From assembly GCA_041395725.1 (NCBI GenBank), contig JAWKZW010000001.1, positions 2,418,001 through 2,482,000 on the forward strand: 64,000 bases of DNA. The letters run 5' to 3'. The translations under genes were made by a program, and so were the position numbers. Below the pieces are notes generated by a model, which was given only the letters and a program-made list of their open reading frames with translations, was not told the origin of the DNA and did no database searches. This document shows positions 35,053 to 43,612 of this stretch, piece after piece (within the stretch, counting starts at the first letter, position 1; each line of letters starts with the position of its first letter). Source of the stretch: Gammaproteobacteria bacterium (GTDB taxonomy: Bacteria; Pseudomonadota; Gammaproteobacteria; Pseudomonadales; Pseudohongiellaceae).

Positions 35053-35951
35053 TTCTGGTGGGCTCCCGATGCCTGTTTGCTGTTCTCTTTCCGTTGCCCA
35101 TAGCCGTATCCATAGCCATAGCCCGAGCCGATACCTATACCGAACAGTTTGAAACGACGCCTGGGAGCCTTATTGAGTATGGACGCCACCATTTTATCTT
35201 TGCCGATGCGCTCCAGGGCCTCGCGTACTGCATGTTGAGGGGTGATATTTGCCGCTGCTACAAACACGATCTGGCCCATGAAACTGGCCAGCACGCTGGA
35301 TTCGTTGGTCAGCAGCAGGGGTGGTGAGTCGAAGATGACGACACGATCCGGATATCGTGTCGACAGTTCATGCATCAGATGGTGCATTCTCTTGCTGGCC
35401 AGCAATTCTGTGGCATTCTCATGGCGGGCACCAGACGGCATAACGCACAGATTTTTTATTGACGTACGCAGGATGGTCTCCTCCGGTGTGGCGTCACCTA
35501 CGAGGATGTCGATCAGACCCGGCATTCCGTCAGGTATTTCCAGCTCCCGGCCGGCTGAGCCTTTGTGCACGTCGGCATCCACAAACAGCACTGTCTTGTC
35601 CTGCTCCATGGCGATACTCATGGCCAGGTTCAGTGACGAATACGTCTTGCCGTCGCCTTCAAGGGCGCTGGTCACCATGATCAGATTGGAATTCTCGATC
35701 CTTGACGCCGATTGACCGGAAATATTCCTCAGCAAGGGGCGTTTAATGGACCGGAATTCTTCTGCTGTTGCGCCACGTGGCGTAGTTGGCGTCAGGTATC
35801 CTTTGTCATAGAGATGCTCAAATGGGATGACAACATCGGCGTTGTCATCCTGGGACAGGGCTGCATTGGTCTGACCAGGCGGTTCATCAGTGGGAGCTGT
35901 TGCCGGCTGCTGTTTCTGAGTGGTCTGCAGCGCTTTCTCGATGGTGCTCAT
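35049..35951 (-). CDS. XrtA-locus tyrosine autokinase (BY-kinase)
   Basis: A 300-residue bacterial tyrosine kinase domain, separate from its membrane activator. The Walker A is TSALEGDGKTYSSLNLA, Walker A' VLFVDADVHKGS, and Walker B VVIFDSPPLL. The C-terminal tail has the autophosphorylated tyrosine cluster GSGYGYGYGYGQRKEN. It should cycle between assembled and phosphorylated states to control chain polymerisation with the chain-length protein, whose gene precedes it by 45 bases. The tyrosine phosphatase at 40198-40749 is the likely counterpart. Confidence 0.92.
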   Translation of the reverse strand: MSTIEKALQTTQKQQPATAPTDEPPGQTNAALSQDDNADVVIPFEHLYDKGYLTPTTPRGATAEEFRSIKRPLLRNISGQSASRIENSNLIMVTSALEGDGKTYSSLNLAMSIAMEQDKTVLFVDADVHKGSAGRELEIPDGMPGLIDILVGDATPEETILRTSIKNLCVMPSGARHENATELLASKRMHHLMHELSTRYPDRVVIFDSPPLLLTNESSVLASFMGQIVFVAAANITPQHAVREALERIGKDKMVASILNKAPRRRFKLFGIGIGSGYGYGYGYGQRKENSKQASGAHQK

Positions 35952-35996
35952 GTCCCTTCCTTAATTCATCGTGATAGTTCAGTAAGCTGCCAGTCG

Positions 35997-37535
35997 TCAG
36001 CCGATCAATCCGGGCAGGGTTGTAAGTGCTCCGTAGGCAACCACCAGCCCCATTGCGCAGCACAGGAAAGCGACCAGCGCCAGCAGTTCCTTCCGGGTTT
36101 CCGCCTGTGTCTTCTTGTAGGTCACGTTGCCGAGCAGTGGCACTCCGGTTGTCTGAGTCAGCATTCGGGGATCGGTCACGATGGGGAACAGCAGTGTCAG
36201 CAGAAGCGCCAGAGCGCCCCCTGCACCCAGTGCCATCACCAGCACACCGCCGTTCAGCATGGGCTTGTTCGGCTGGCTGGGTCGGCGCGGCACAAAAGGC
36301 GGATCGATCACCCGGAACGTGACATCTCCGGCATTACGCTGCACATCTTCTGACAGGCGTGCGGATTCGCGCCTTTGCAGAAACTGCTGATGCTGATTGA
36401 ACAGCACATCGTAGTCACGATTCAATTGTGTAAGCTGCGCTTCCACATCCGGAATCTGATTCACCTGGGCTTCCAGTTCATGGACCCTTTCTTCGTATTC
36501 AGCAACCCGGACTTTTAGTTCGGCAGCCTGAGCCCGTGTTTCTGCAAGCCGGGAGCGCATGCCCTGATAGATGGGGCTGTCCGACAGCGTGATGATATTT
36601 CTGTCCGGCATGCCAGCAGCTTCTTCCAGGTTCTGCTGTCTTTCTGCTTCCAGGTCTGCAATCAGGCTTTGAGTGCGCCTGACTTCCGGATGTCGCTCCG
36701 TGTAGCGGGTCAGCAGTTGATCTAACTGTACCTTCAGGCTCTGGATCCGCTGATCCAGCGCAGAGTTTGCTCTGCTTCTGCCGCCACTGGCTATAAAAAC
36801 AGGCTCTTCCCCTTCGATCTGCCGATTGAGCTCTGACTGGCGGCTCTCCAGTTCCCGCAATTGCAGGCGCACGGCCTCCAGGTCGCTTCTGGCGCGCCGC
36901 AGTCGATTGTAATAGTCTCCAGCTTCGCCAGGGAGCATATCGACGTTGGTCCGCTTGAAATCCGCCAGGCGACTCTCGGCTTCTACCAGACGCTTCTCTG
37001 ACTCAGCTATCTGCTGCTCGATGAAGTTCTGCGCGCCAGAGTTGTCAGCGGTCTGATTTTCCATCGAGGTTTCAATGAATACTGTAATCACTGCCTGGGT
37101 AAGACGTCTTGCGATGTCACGGTCCCGATGAGTCACTGAAATGGAGTACAGTGAGTTATTGCCCCGATTTCCGCTCAGCCGGATGGCGCCACGCAGCTGC
37201 CCTATTACAGCTTGTTGCTGGGCCTCCGTTGTGGCAGTCAGATCCATATCAGTCATCCGGGCCAGTCGCTCAAGATTAGGTCGGCTCAAGAGAGTCTGGC
37301 TCATCATCGATATCCGCTCATTGGGATTCGGTGTGATCGTCAATCCCCGCATCAACGGCCCCAGTATGGAGCTGGTGTCGGCATAGACACGGGCGTTGGC
37401 GACATAGGATTCAGGCATCCGGGACACGTATACCCAGCCAGCAATGGCGATCAGCCATGCAATCACCAGGGCAGACCAGCGGTGTCGCCAGATACCAAAA
37501 ATGTAGCTCTGCAGTAGGGCTAGTGTTTCCTGCAT
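35997..37535 (-). CDS. XrtA-system polysaccharide chain-length determinant (Wzz-like)
   Basis: A 512-residue inner-membrane protein with an N-terminal membrane segment (SALVIAWLIAIAGWVYVSRM), a long periplasmic coiled-coil region (about residues 150-390, rich in Glu, Arg and Gln) and two C-terminal membrane segments (about 425-450 and 485-505). The proline-rich stretch before the second segment, VIDPPFVPRRPSQPNKP, is the Wzz signature. It sets polymer length and activates the tyrosine autokinase. Its leader contains a perfect 12-base palindrome, TACCTTAAGGTA at 37565-37576, about 30 bases before the start. Confidence 0.9.
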   Translation of the reverse strand: MQETLALLQSYIFGIWRHRWSALVIAWLIAIAGWVYVSRMPESYVANARVYADTSSILGPLMRGLTITPNPNERISMMSQTLLSRPNLERLARMTDMDLTATTEAQQQAVIGQLRGAIRLSGNRGNNSLYSISVTHRDRDIARRLTQAVITVFIETSMENQTADNSGAQNFIEQQIAESEKRLVEAESRLADFKRTNVDMLPGEAGDYYNRLRRARSDLEAVRLQLRELESRQSELNRQIEGEEPVFIASGGRSRANSALDQRIQSLKVQLDQLLTRYTERHPEVRRTQSLIADLEAERQQNLEEAAGMPDRNIITLSDSPIYQGMRSRLAETRAQAAELKVRVAEYEERVHELEAQVNQIPDVEAQLTQLNRDYDVLFNQHQQFLQRRESARLSEDVQRNAGDVTFRVIDPPFVPRRPSQPNKPMLNGGVLVMALGAGGALALLLTLLFPIVTDPRMLTQTTGVPLLGNVTYKKTQAETRKELLALVAFLCCAMGLVVAYGALTTLPGLIG

Positions 37536-37606
37536 GGCTTTCTCTTTTTAACCTCTTAGTGAGTTACCTTAAGGTACTCTGAAATCTCAATTGAACGGAT
37601 AATGGA

Positions 37607-38248
37607 TCAGAACCAGGATTCTGTGATGATCACGATGTCACCGGGCCGCAGGGCCATATTTGCGGAAATGTCGCCGTCCCTGAGCAGGTCATCCAGGCGC
37701 AATCCATAGGAGCGGTACTGCCCGTCTTCCGCCCGCACCAGTACCGATCGATTGCCGGCTGCAAATTCTGTCATGCCGCCCACGGCCACCATCAGGTCAA
37801 GCAGGGTCATATGGCGGGAAAAGGGGACAGTTCTCGGTTCGGTTGCCTCGCCGATGACGCTGACCCGCTGCTCAGGCACTCCGACGAAGCCCTGCACGAT
37901 TACGCTGACTATGGGATCGCGAACGTACTCGGCATAGGTTTCTTCGATTTGCCGTGCCAGTTCCGTGGGTGTTCGGCCACTGGCTTCCATGTCTTCAACC
38001 AGGCGCGTAGTGACCTTGCCGTCCGGGCGCACGATGCTGGAGGAACTGAGTTCCTGTTGCCCCCAGACGAAAATCTCGAGTCTGTCACCTGGGCCAATGA
38101 TGTAGTTGTAATCGGGTGGATCGAAGCGTTCGGTCAGCGGAACCGTCTCGGGGCTGCTGCTGCAGGCGCTCAGAATCAATGTTGCCATCAGGACAGCGGG
38201 CAGCGCCAGGCAACGACACATGGATGATAGAAATGGTTGTGCGATCAT
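37607..38248 (-). CDS. XrtA/PEP-CTERM-type polysaccharide export lipoprotein (Wza-like)
   Basis: A 213-residue polysaccharide export protein. The signal peptide ends in a lipobox (LMATLILSACSSSP), so the mature protein is an outer-membrane or periplasm-facing lipoprotein. The poly_export domain begins YNYIIGPGDRLEIFVWGQQE, followed by a SLBB-type part (RVSVIGEATEPRTVPFSRHM). I start at the ATG at 38248, which has GAGGAAC upstream, rather than 38269. It is the first gene of the long minus-strand run and likely follows the operon promoter. Confidence 0.9.
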   Translation of the reverse strand: MIAQPFLSSMCRCLALPAVLMATLILSACSSSPETVPLTERFDPPDYNYIIGPGDRLEIFVWGQQELSSSSIVRPDGKVTTRLVEDMEASGRTPTELARQIEETYAEYVRDPIVSVIVQGFVGVPEQRVSVIGEATEPRTVPFSRHMTLLDLMVAVGGMTEFAAGNRSVLVRAEDGQYRSYGLRLDDLLRDGDISANMALRPGDIVIITESWF

Positions 38249-38499
38249 ATCTCTGTTCCTCACGGGCAAAACCTGTTTGAATTCAGGCGTCGGCTCAAAA
38301 CCGTTGTTGCAAATATCTTTCTCTGACTACCTATACCTAACTTCTTAATATCAAAGTACATACCAAAGTCTGCATAGTTTACTCATTCTGGCTGCCACTC
38401 GATAAGGGTGATCCCCGTCTATCGTGGAGAAGGTAGCCGGATTCCATGACATTATATGTGCGCTAGAGCACCTATCTTGTCGGATACTGGCCCAAGATC
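38249..38499 (-). promoter_or_regulatory. Probable leader and promoter region of the XrtA operon
   Basis: This 251-base spacer between the ligase stop and the export lipoprotein is the widest gap before the tightly packed core, and its middle is AT-rich, so the operon promoter is probably here. I see no convincing -35/-10 pair. A TGGCAGC element reading on the minus strand near 38392-38398 resembles the -24 half of a sigma54 promoter, but GA instead of GC stands at the -12 position. Confidence 0.3.
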
Positions 38500-40095
38500 C
38501 TATCTGCAGTGCTCGTCCGCCAGCGCGCGGCGGTCGATCTTGCCATTCTGGTTATGGGGCATGGTCTCGCGCACGACAATCTGCGCCGGTTGCATAAAAC
38601 CCGGGAGCTCCGCCCGGCAGTAGTTTAACAGCTCTGCCCGAAGAGTATCGTGTCCTGTTCCCCAGCCATCGACGGGAGTGACTATCAGCAGGATGGTCTG
38701 CCCAAGCTCAGTATGCGGGACCCCCATCGCAGCGGCGCCGGCAACCAGGCCGGAACTGTAGGCGACTTCCTCGATTTCTGTGGGGCTCACCCGATAACCG
38801 GAGGTCTTGATCATGTCGTCCTTGCGGTTGACGAAGAACAAGTAACCTTCCTCGTCCAGCGTCACCTGATCGCCGGACCAGACGGCCAGCTCCGGTACCG
38901 GCAGGTTACTGTCCTGCACCGGTGAGGGCTTGAACCGTTCTGCTGTCTTTTCCGGGTCGTTCCAGTAGCCCAGGGCCACCAGCGCACCACGATGCACCAG
39001 CTCCCCGGGTTCGTTAGGGCCGCAAAGCTCACCCGCCTCGTTTACAACCAGGATCTCGGCATTGGGAATGGCCTTGCCGATGGAGCGCGGCCGCTGGCTG
39101 ACCTGGTCCGGTGGCAGATAGGTGGAGCGGAATGCCTCGGTAAGGCCGTACATCAGGTAGATGCTGGTGTCCGGCAACAGCTGCTGCAGGGCGGTGGTGG
39201 TGGCTACGGGCATGGCGCCGCCCGTATTGGTGAGGTAACGCAATGTGCCGGCGATCTCTTCGGGCCACTCCAGCTGCACCAGCTGGTTCCACAGTGTCGG
39301 TACCGCCCCGAGCCCGGTGATCCGGTAACGCACCATCGCCTTCAATACATCACGGGGGAGCAGATAGTCCATCAGCACTACTGACGCACCGGCACAGAAC
39401 GCCGTGGTGAGCTGGCTGAGGCCTGCATCGAAACTCAGCGGAAGTATGGCCAGGATCCGGTCTTCCGCGGTGTTTTCCAGGTATTGTGCCACGCTGCGGG
39501 CGCCGGCCATCATATTGCGGTGTGAGAGGACCACGCCTTTGGGGTTGCCGGTGCTGCCGGAGGTGTAAAGGATAGCCACCATGTCATTGTCGATGCGCCG
39601 GTGAGGCTGTTTCTTGGGGGCCGACAGCAGGTTGGTCCAGGTGTCCAGTTGTATCCACGGAGCCCGGCGCACCTGTTCCGCCACGGTTTCGCTGATGCTC
39701 TCATCGATGACGATGACGGTATGCAGGTCCGGCCACTCCGTCACCTGGTCGGCCAGTAGTTTGAGCCGCTGCAGCGAGGTGACAAGAACCCCGGTCTGAC
39801 AGTGTTGGAGAATGTAGGTGACCTGTCTGGGTTTGAGCGCGGGGTTTACCGGGACGAAACTGGCCCCGGCACAGGAAGCGCCAAAGAGAGCCGCAACCGT
39901 CTCAAGTTGTTTCGGGAGATAGACGGCAACGCGATCACCGGCGGAGATGCCCGTGGCCAGTAACCCGTTCGACACTCGCTGGATGGTTTCGTGCAATTGC
40001 GAATAGGACAGGCTGCTGTCCCGGAAAATGACAGCCGGTCTGTCGCCGTCGGACGCTGCCCTGTCGCTTATCAGTTCATGAATCAGAACGGCCAT
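38500..40095 (-). CDS. Acyl-CoA ligase (AMP-forming), exosortase A system-associated
   Basis: A 531-residue adenylate-forming enzyme. The P-loop is ILYTSGSTGNPKGVVLSHRN, the aromatic/Gly core NTGGAMPVATTTAL and YLMYGLTEAFRSTYL, the hinge RKDDMIKTSGYRVSPTEIEE, and the catalytic Lys lies in NQNGKIDRRAL. It should activate a carboxylic or amino acid as acyl-AMP and load it on CoA or a carrier protein, most plausibly the ACP at 9068-9319. I start at 40095, preceded by AAGGAGATG; the frame stays open upstream to 40296 but this would overlap the divergent phosphatase gene. The substrate is unknown for the family. Confidence 0.9.
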   Translation of the reverse strand: MAVLIHELISDRAASDGDRPAVIFRDSSLSYSQLHETIQRVSNGLLATGISAGDRVAVYLPKQLETVAALFGASCAGASFVPVNPALKPRQVTYILQHCQTGVLVTSLQRLKLLADQVTEWPDLHTVIVIDESISETVAEQVRRAPWIQLDTWTNLLSAPKKQPHRRIDNDMVAILYTSGSTGNPKGVVLSHRNMMAGARSVAQYLENTAEDRILAILPLSFDAGLSQLTTAFCAGASVVLMDYLLPRDVLKAMVRYRITGLGAVPTLWNQLVQLEWPEEIAGTLRYLTNTGGAMPVATTTALQQLLPDTSIYLMYGLTEAFRSTYLPPDQVSQRPRSIGKAIPNAEILVVNEAGELCGPNEPGELVHRGALVALGYWNDPEKTAERFKPSPVQDSNLPVPELAVWSGDQVTLDEEGYLFFVNRKDDMIKTSGYRVSPTEIEEVAYSSGLVAGAAAMGVPHTELGQTILLIVTPVDGWGTGHDTLRAELLNYCRAELPGFMQPAQIVVRETMPHNQNGKIDRRALADEHCR

Positions 40096-40197
40096 GCCAC
40101 TGCATCTCCTTGTGAGGCTCTCCCCGAGAGGGTACTGTTCGTGCGAATATACAATTATCTGCCTATTATCCATTACAGGCCCACGAGGTTTCAATTG

Positions 40198-40749
40198 ATG
40201 TTCTGGTCGCGCCCGGAATTGCGTGTGCTGTTCGTCTGCACAGCTAATGTCTGTCGCTCTCCGCTGGCGGAAGGGCTCCTGCGTCAGCGATTGCATGAGA
40301 ACGGCCTGGCGGGCCGGATACAGGTGAGTTCCGCGGGTACGACCGCCCTGCGCGGTCTGCGCCCCGATCCAAGGGTCATAGAGGTGGCTACGGAAGCCGG
40401 TGTGCCCCTGGGGCGAATCCGCTCACGACGGCTCACGACCAGAATGCTCATGCGAAGCGACTACGTGCTGGTGATGGACCGCAGCCAGCTGGAGGATATA
40501 AGGAACATGGGCTGGGGCCCTGCCAATACCCATGGTGATGCGAACGGCGATGTTTCTGACCCTACTTCCGACAATGTCCAGCTGCTCGGCCACTTCCTGC
40601 CGGAGACCGGGGCGAGAGCATTTGTTCCTGACATTCCAGACCCGTACTTCGGTGATCCTCAGGGGTTTCGTGATGTCCATGCCATGATTGATGAGGCGGT
40701 GTGCCGTCTCGTAGAGCATCTCAGCTTGCAGATGGCGGTGGATACCTGA
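40198..40749 (+). CDS. Low-molecular-weight protein tyrosine phosphatase
   Basis: A 183-residue phosphatase of the Wzb type. The P-loop is VCTANVCRSP with Cys14 and Arg20 (C-X5-R), and the general-acid loop is DIPDPYFGD, with Asp before Pro. The length is slightly above that of typical Wzb (about 145) because of an N-terminal tail and a loop rich in Gly and Asn (GWGPANTHGDANGD). It probably dephosphorylates the tyrosine-rich tail of the autokinase. The start at 40198 is chosen because the P-loop strand begins soon after; the open frame upstream runs through the divergent promoter region of the ligase. Confidence 0.9.
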   Translation: MFWSRPELRVLFVCTANVCRSPLAEGLLRQRLHENGLAGRIQVSSAGTTALRGLRPDPRVIEVATEAGVPLGRIRSRRLTTRMLMRSDYVLVMDRSQLEDIRNMGWGPANTHGDANGDVSDPTSDNVQLLGHFLPETGARAFVPDIPDPYFGDPQGFRDVHAMIDEAVCRLVEHLSLQMAVDT

Positions 40750-41084
40750 CATCTGGGGTGCGAAAGTGCGAAGGGAACAAGGTGCGGGGGTGCAAGGCAC
40801 CAAGGTGCGGGGATGCATAAAGGCAAACGTGCAAAGGTACTGTGGGGTGCGCGAGCGATACCGGGTGTACCATGGACGCCCTCCCCATTGCACTGGGGCG
40901 TGAAAAAGTGCCCGTCTAGCGGATCGGCACCGGCCTGCCCTGATGAAACGCCCCAGCCTGTCCGGACAAATGTCAACGGGCGCAACTGGTCTGCATGTGG
41001 CAACTTATGTAAGATAACCCACTGATCCCGCGAGGGATCCGCTTTATCCTGTACGTTGGGTACTGTTTCCTCCCGGAGTCGATC
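40750..41084. promoter_or_regulatory. Intergenic leader of prsT with direct repeats and a hairpin
   Basis: No gene here. Two 17-base near-identical direct repeats (caaggtgcggggNtgca) lie at 40778-40794 and 40801-40817, inside a longer GTGC-rich quasi-repetitive stretch. A perfect six-base stem with a GCGA tetraloop, GATCCC/GGGATC at 41024-41039, lies about 45 bases before the prsT start and may affect its mRNA. Confidence 0.45.
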
Positions 41085-43418
41085 ATGACGATGAAGAACT
41101 GCATTTCCAAAATTAACCCCCTAAGGCCGAGTCGACTGACCGCTCTTCGCTCGGGCGCATTACTGCTGCTGGCCATTATGCTGGGTGCCTGTTCGCCCGA
41201 GGTGTCGGAGCAGGAGCTGCTGGACCGGGCCCGGCAGGCACTGACCCAGGGTGAAGACCGGGCGGCCGAGATCGATGTCAAGACTGCGCTGCAGCAGAAT
41301 CCCGGCAATGCCGCAGGCAGGCGCTTGCTCGGCGAGGTGTACCTGTTTCAGCAGAATCCGGTTGTCGCCGCCGAGGAGCTGGAGCGCTCGCTGTCTGTCA
41401 CCGAAGACGAGGAAGCGCGGATATTGTATGCCCGGGCATTGCTGGCGTCGGGCGATGCCGAGCGGCTTCTGGCGATGCACGAGCTGGGTGAATTTGCCAG
41501 CGTCAGCGAGCAACCCCGTTACCAGGTGATTCTTGCGCGGGTTTATGCCAGTAACGGGGAGCTGGAGCGCGCCAGGAGTCTCGTGGATGAGGCGTTCGCT
41601 GTCGCACCCGAAGATCCCATGGTAGCCACCTCACGCGCACTTTTCCAACTGGCAGTCCCAGGTGAGGTGGCAGATGGGCGCACGTTGCTGGAGAGCACCC
41701 TGGAAGCACACCCCGATTACGCCGAGGCTTGGAGTCTGCTGGGTGGAATCCAACGAGGGGAGGGCGCGCTCGCTGACGCGGAAGCCAGCTACGCAAGCGT
41801 GGTGGCACTTAACCCCTACCGATTCACCGACCTTCTAAGCCTGGTTGAAGTGCGCATGGATCAGGGCAAGGTCGACCAGGTCCGAAATGATCTGCAGACC
41901 TTGTTACGCAATTATCCCGATCATCCCGGTGTGAGCTTCCTGCAGGGGAGGTTGCTGATTCAATCCGGAGACAACGAAGGAGCCCTGGCGGCGCTGTTTA
42001 ACGTGCTCAATGTAATCCCGGATCATTCGGGCAGTCTCTTCCTGTCTGCAGTGGCTAACATCGGTGAAGGGAATCTGGCTACGGCCCGGGGGCAACTGGA
42101 TCGATTGCTCGCTGCCGAGCCCGGCAACCTCCAGGGGCAGCTGATGTCTGCAAACCTCTACCTGCAGCAGGGTGATCCGGAATCAGCGGAGGAGGTGGCG
42201 CGCAGCATTCTTCAGTTTGACGCGATGAACTACCCAGCCATGGGTATTCTGGTATCGGCCCTGGAGGCCCAGGATCAGGGTGGGGCCCAGAGTATCGAGT
42301 TGCTCGAGCGGATGATCAATGTGAATCCCGAGGCACCCGAACCCAGAATGGCATTGGGTTCCGCGTTAATGCAATCCGGCGATACTGCGGGCGGTATTGC
42401 TCAGTTGCAGGCGGCCCGCGACCTGACACCCCAGTTGACCCAGGTCCGTGAAGCACTGATCCAGGCGCATTTGTCGGCGGGGGACATCGAGTCGGCAATG
42501 GCGGAAGCGGAGGATTATGCGCAGCAGCTGCCTGACAACCCACGCCCTAATCTTTTCATGGCCCGCATAGCCATGCAGCAGAACGACATGGAATCCGCAC
42601 GGGGACATTTCAGCGATGCGGAAGCGCGCCTGCGCCAGGCACTGGAGGAGCAACCGGACAACCTGGGATTACAGGCATTGTTGGTGGATGTCCTGGTGAG
42701 GTTGGGCAATCTTGAAGAAGCCGGAACCCTTTTAGCGCAGTTTCCTGAAGAGTACGCGGAAAACCCATCTGTACTGGTAGCGCGAGGACGCATAGCGCTT
42801 GCCATGGATCGACACGCCGAGGCCGAGCCGCTGCTGCGCAGAGCGCAGGAAGAGAATCCCAACACCTATACAATTCTGTGGCTTAGCGGAGCCGTCGGCG
42901 CACAGGGGCGTGGGGATGAGGCCATCAGCCTGTTGGAGGATTGGCTGGATGAGTATCCGGCGGATCAGATGGTGCGTAACGAGTTGGCAACTACATATTT
43001 GGCGCTGGGTAACGAACAGCAGTCGCAAAAACGTTACCAGGAGCTTCTTGATGACAACCCGGATAACGTAGTTGCCCTGAACAACCTGGCCTGGTTGATG
43101 CGCGAAGTCGATCCACAACAGGCGCTGACCCACATCGAGCGGGCCGACTCCCTGGTGCCGGATAATCCGCAGATCCTGGATACCTATGCCATGGTACAAC
43201 TGGAGCTGGGTGCCCTGGAAGAGGCGCTGACTCTGAATCAGCGTGCCCTCGATTCGACGCCGGCAGACCCGAGTATCCGCACTAATCGTGCCGCCATTCT
43301 TCACGCCAATGGTCAGACTGGTGAGGCGGTGGCCATACTGGAGGCAATTATCAGCGACGACAGCGTTGCCGATAGTCAGCGGGAAGCGGCCCGGAGCCTG
43401 CTTGCTGAGTTACAGTGA
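41085..43418 (+). CDS. prsT: XrtA/PEP-CTERM system TPR-repeat lipoprotein PrsT
   Basis: A 777-residue protein with a lipoprotein signal (LLLLAIMLGACSPEVSEQEL) and tetratricopeptide-like repeats over the whole remainder, many with the 34-residue spacing and the W/LG/Y, A/G, A pattern (for example AEAWSLLGGIQRGEGALADA). It matches PrsT, a conserved partner of XrtA that likely acts as a scaffold at the outer or inner membrane for polysaccharide assembly or protein sorting. The ATG at 41085 has GGAG upstream. It converges with prsR, and the 194-base gap shows no strong terminator. Confidence 0.92.
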   Translation: MTMKNCISKINPLRPSRLTALRSGALLLLAIMLGACSPEVSEQELLDRARQALTQGEDRAAEIDVKTALQQNPGNAAGRRLLGEVYLFQQNPVVAAEELERSLSVTEDEEARILYARALLASGDAERLLAMHELGEFASVSEQPRYQVILARVYASNGELERARSLVDEAFAVAPEDPMVATSRALFQLAVPGEVADGRTLLESTLEAHPDYAEAWSLLGGIQRGEGALADAEASYASVVALNPYRFTDLLSLVEVRMDQGKVDQVRNDLQTLLRNYPDHPGVSFLQGRLLIQSGDNEGALAALFNVLNVIPDHSGSLFLSAVANIGEGNLATARGQLDRLLAAEPGNLQGQLMSANLYLQQGDPESAEEVARSILQFDAMNYPAMGILVSALEAQDQGGAQSIELLERMINVNPEAPEPRMALGSALMQSGDTAGGIAQLQAARDLTPQLTQVREALIQAHLSAGDIESAMAEAEDYAQQLPDNPRPNLFMARIAMQQNDMESARGHFSDAEARLRQALEEQPDNLGLQALLVDVLVRLGNLEEAGTLLAQFPEEYAENPSVLVARGRIALAMDRHAEAEPLLRRAQEENPNTYTILWLSGAVGAQGRGDEAISLLEDWLDEYPADQMVRNELATTYLALGNEQQSQKRYQELLDDNPDNVVALNNLAWLMREVDPQQALTHIERADSLVPDNPQILDTYAMVQLELGALEEALTLNQRALDSTPADPSIRTNRAAILHANGQTGEAVAILEAIISDDSVADSQREAARSLLAELQ

Positions 43419-43612
43419 ATCGTGACAGGTCGAGGGGCTCGGATCCCGTAAGAGGGTAGTTCGGGCTGCTCGACGGGCCGGGGCTGAAGTTAGGGTGGTG
43501 CAGGGGTAAGTCGGTACTCATGACCGGTTTCCCACCGGGTAAAATCACTCGACCCTGATCGCTCGGTATAGTCCCGTGACGGGGACAGGCTCCGAGATAA
43601 AGAGGTTGCGCT

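Noticed and set aside
38390..38405. Possible sigma54 promoter for the XrtA operon on the minus strand
   Set aside because: The -24 half is acceptable but the -12 GC is GA, and the position relative to the export gene cannot be supported without transcript data.
40778..40817. Short direct repeats considered as a CRISPR array
   Set aside because: Only two copies with a six-base gap and no cas genes.
43419..43612. Terminator between convergent prsT and prsR
   Set aside because: Only weak GC-rich pairings (for example near 43573) and no T-run were found.
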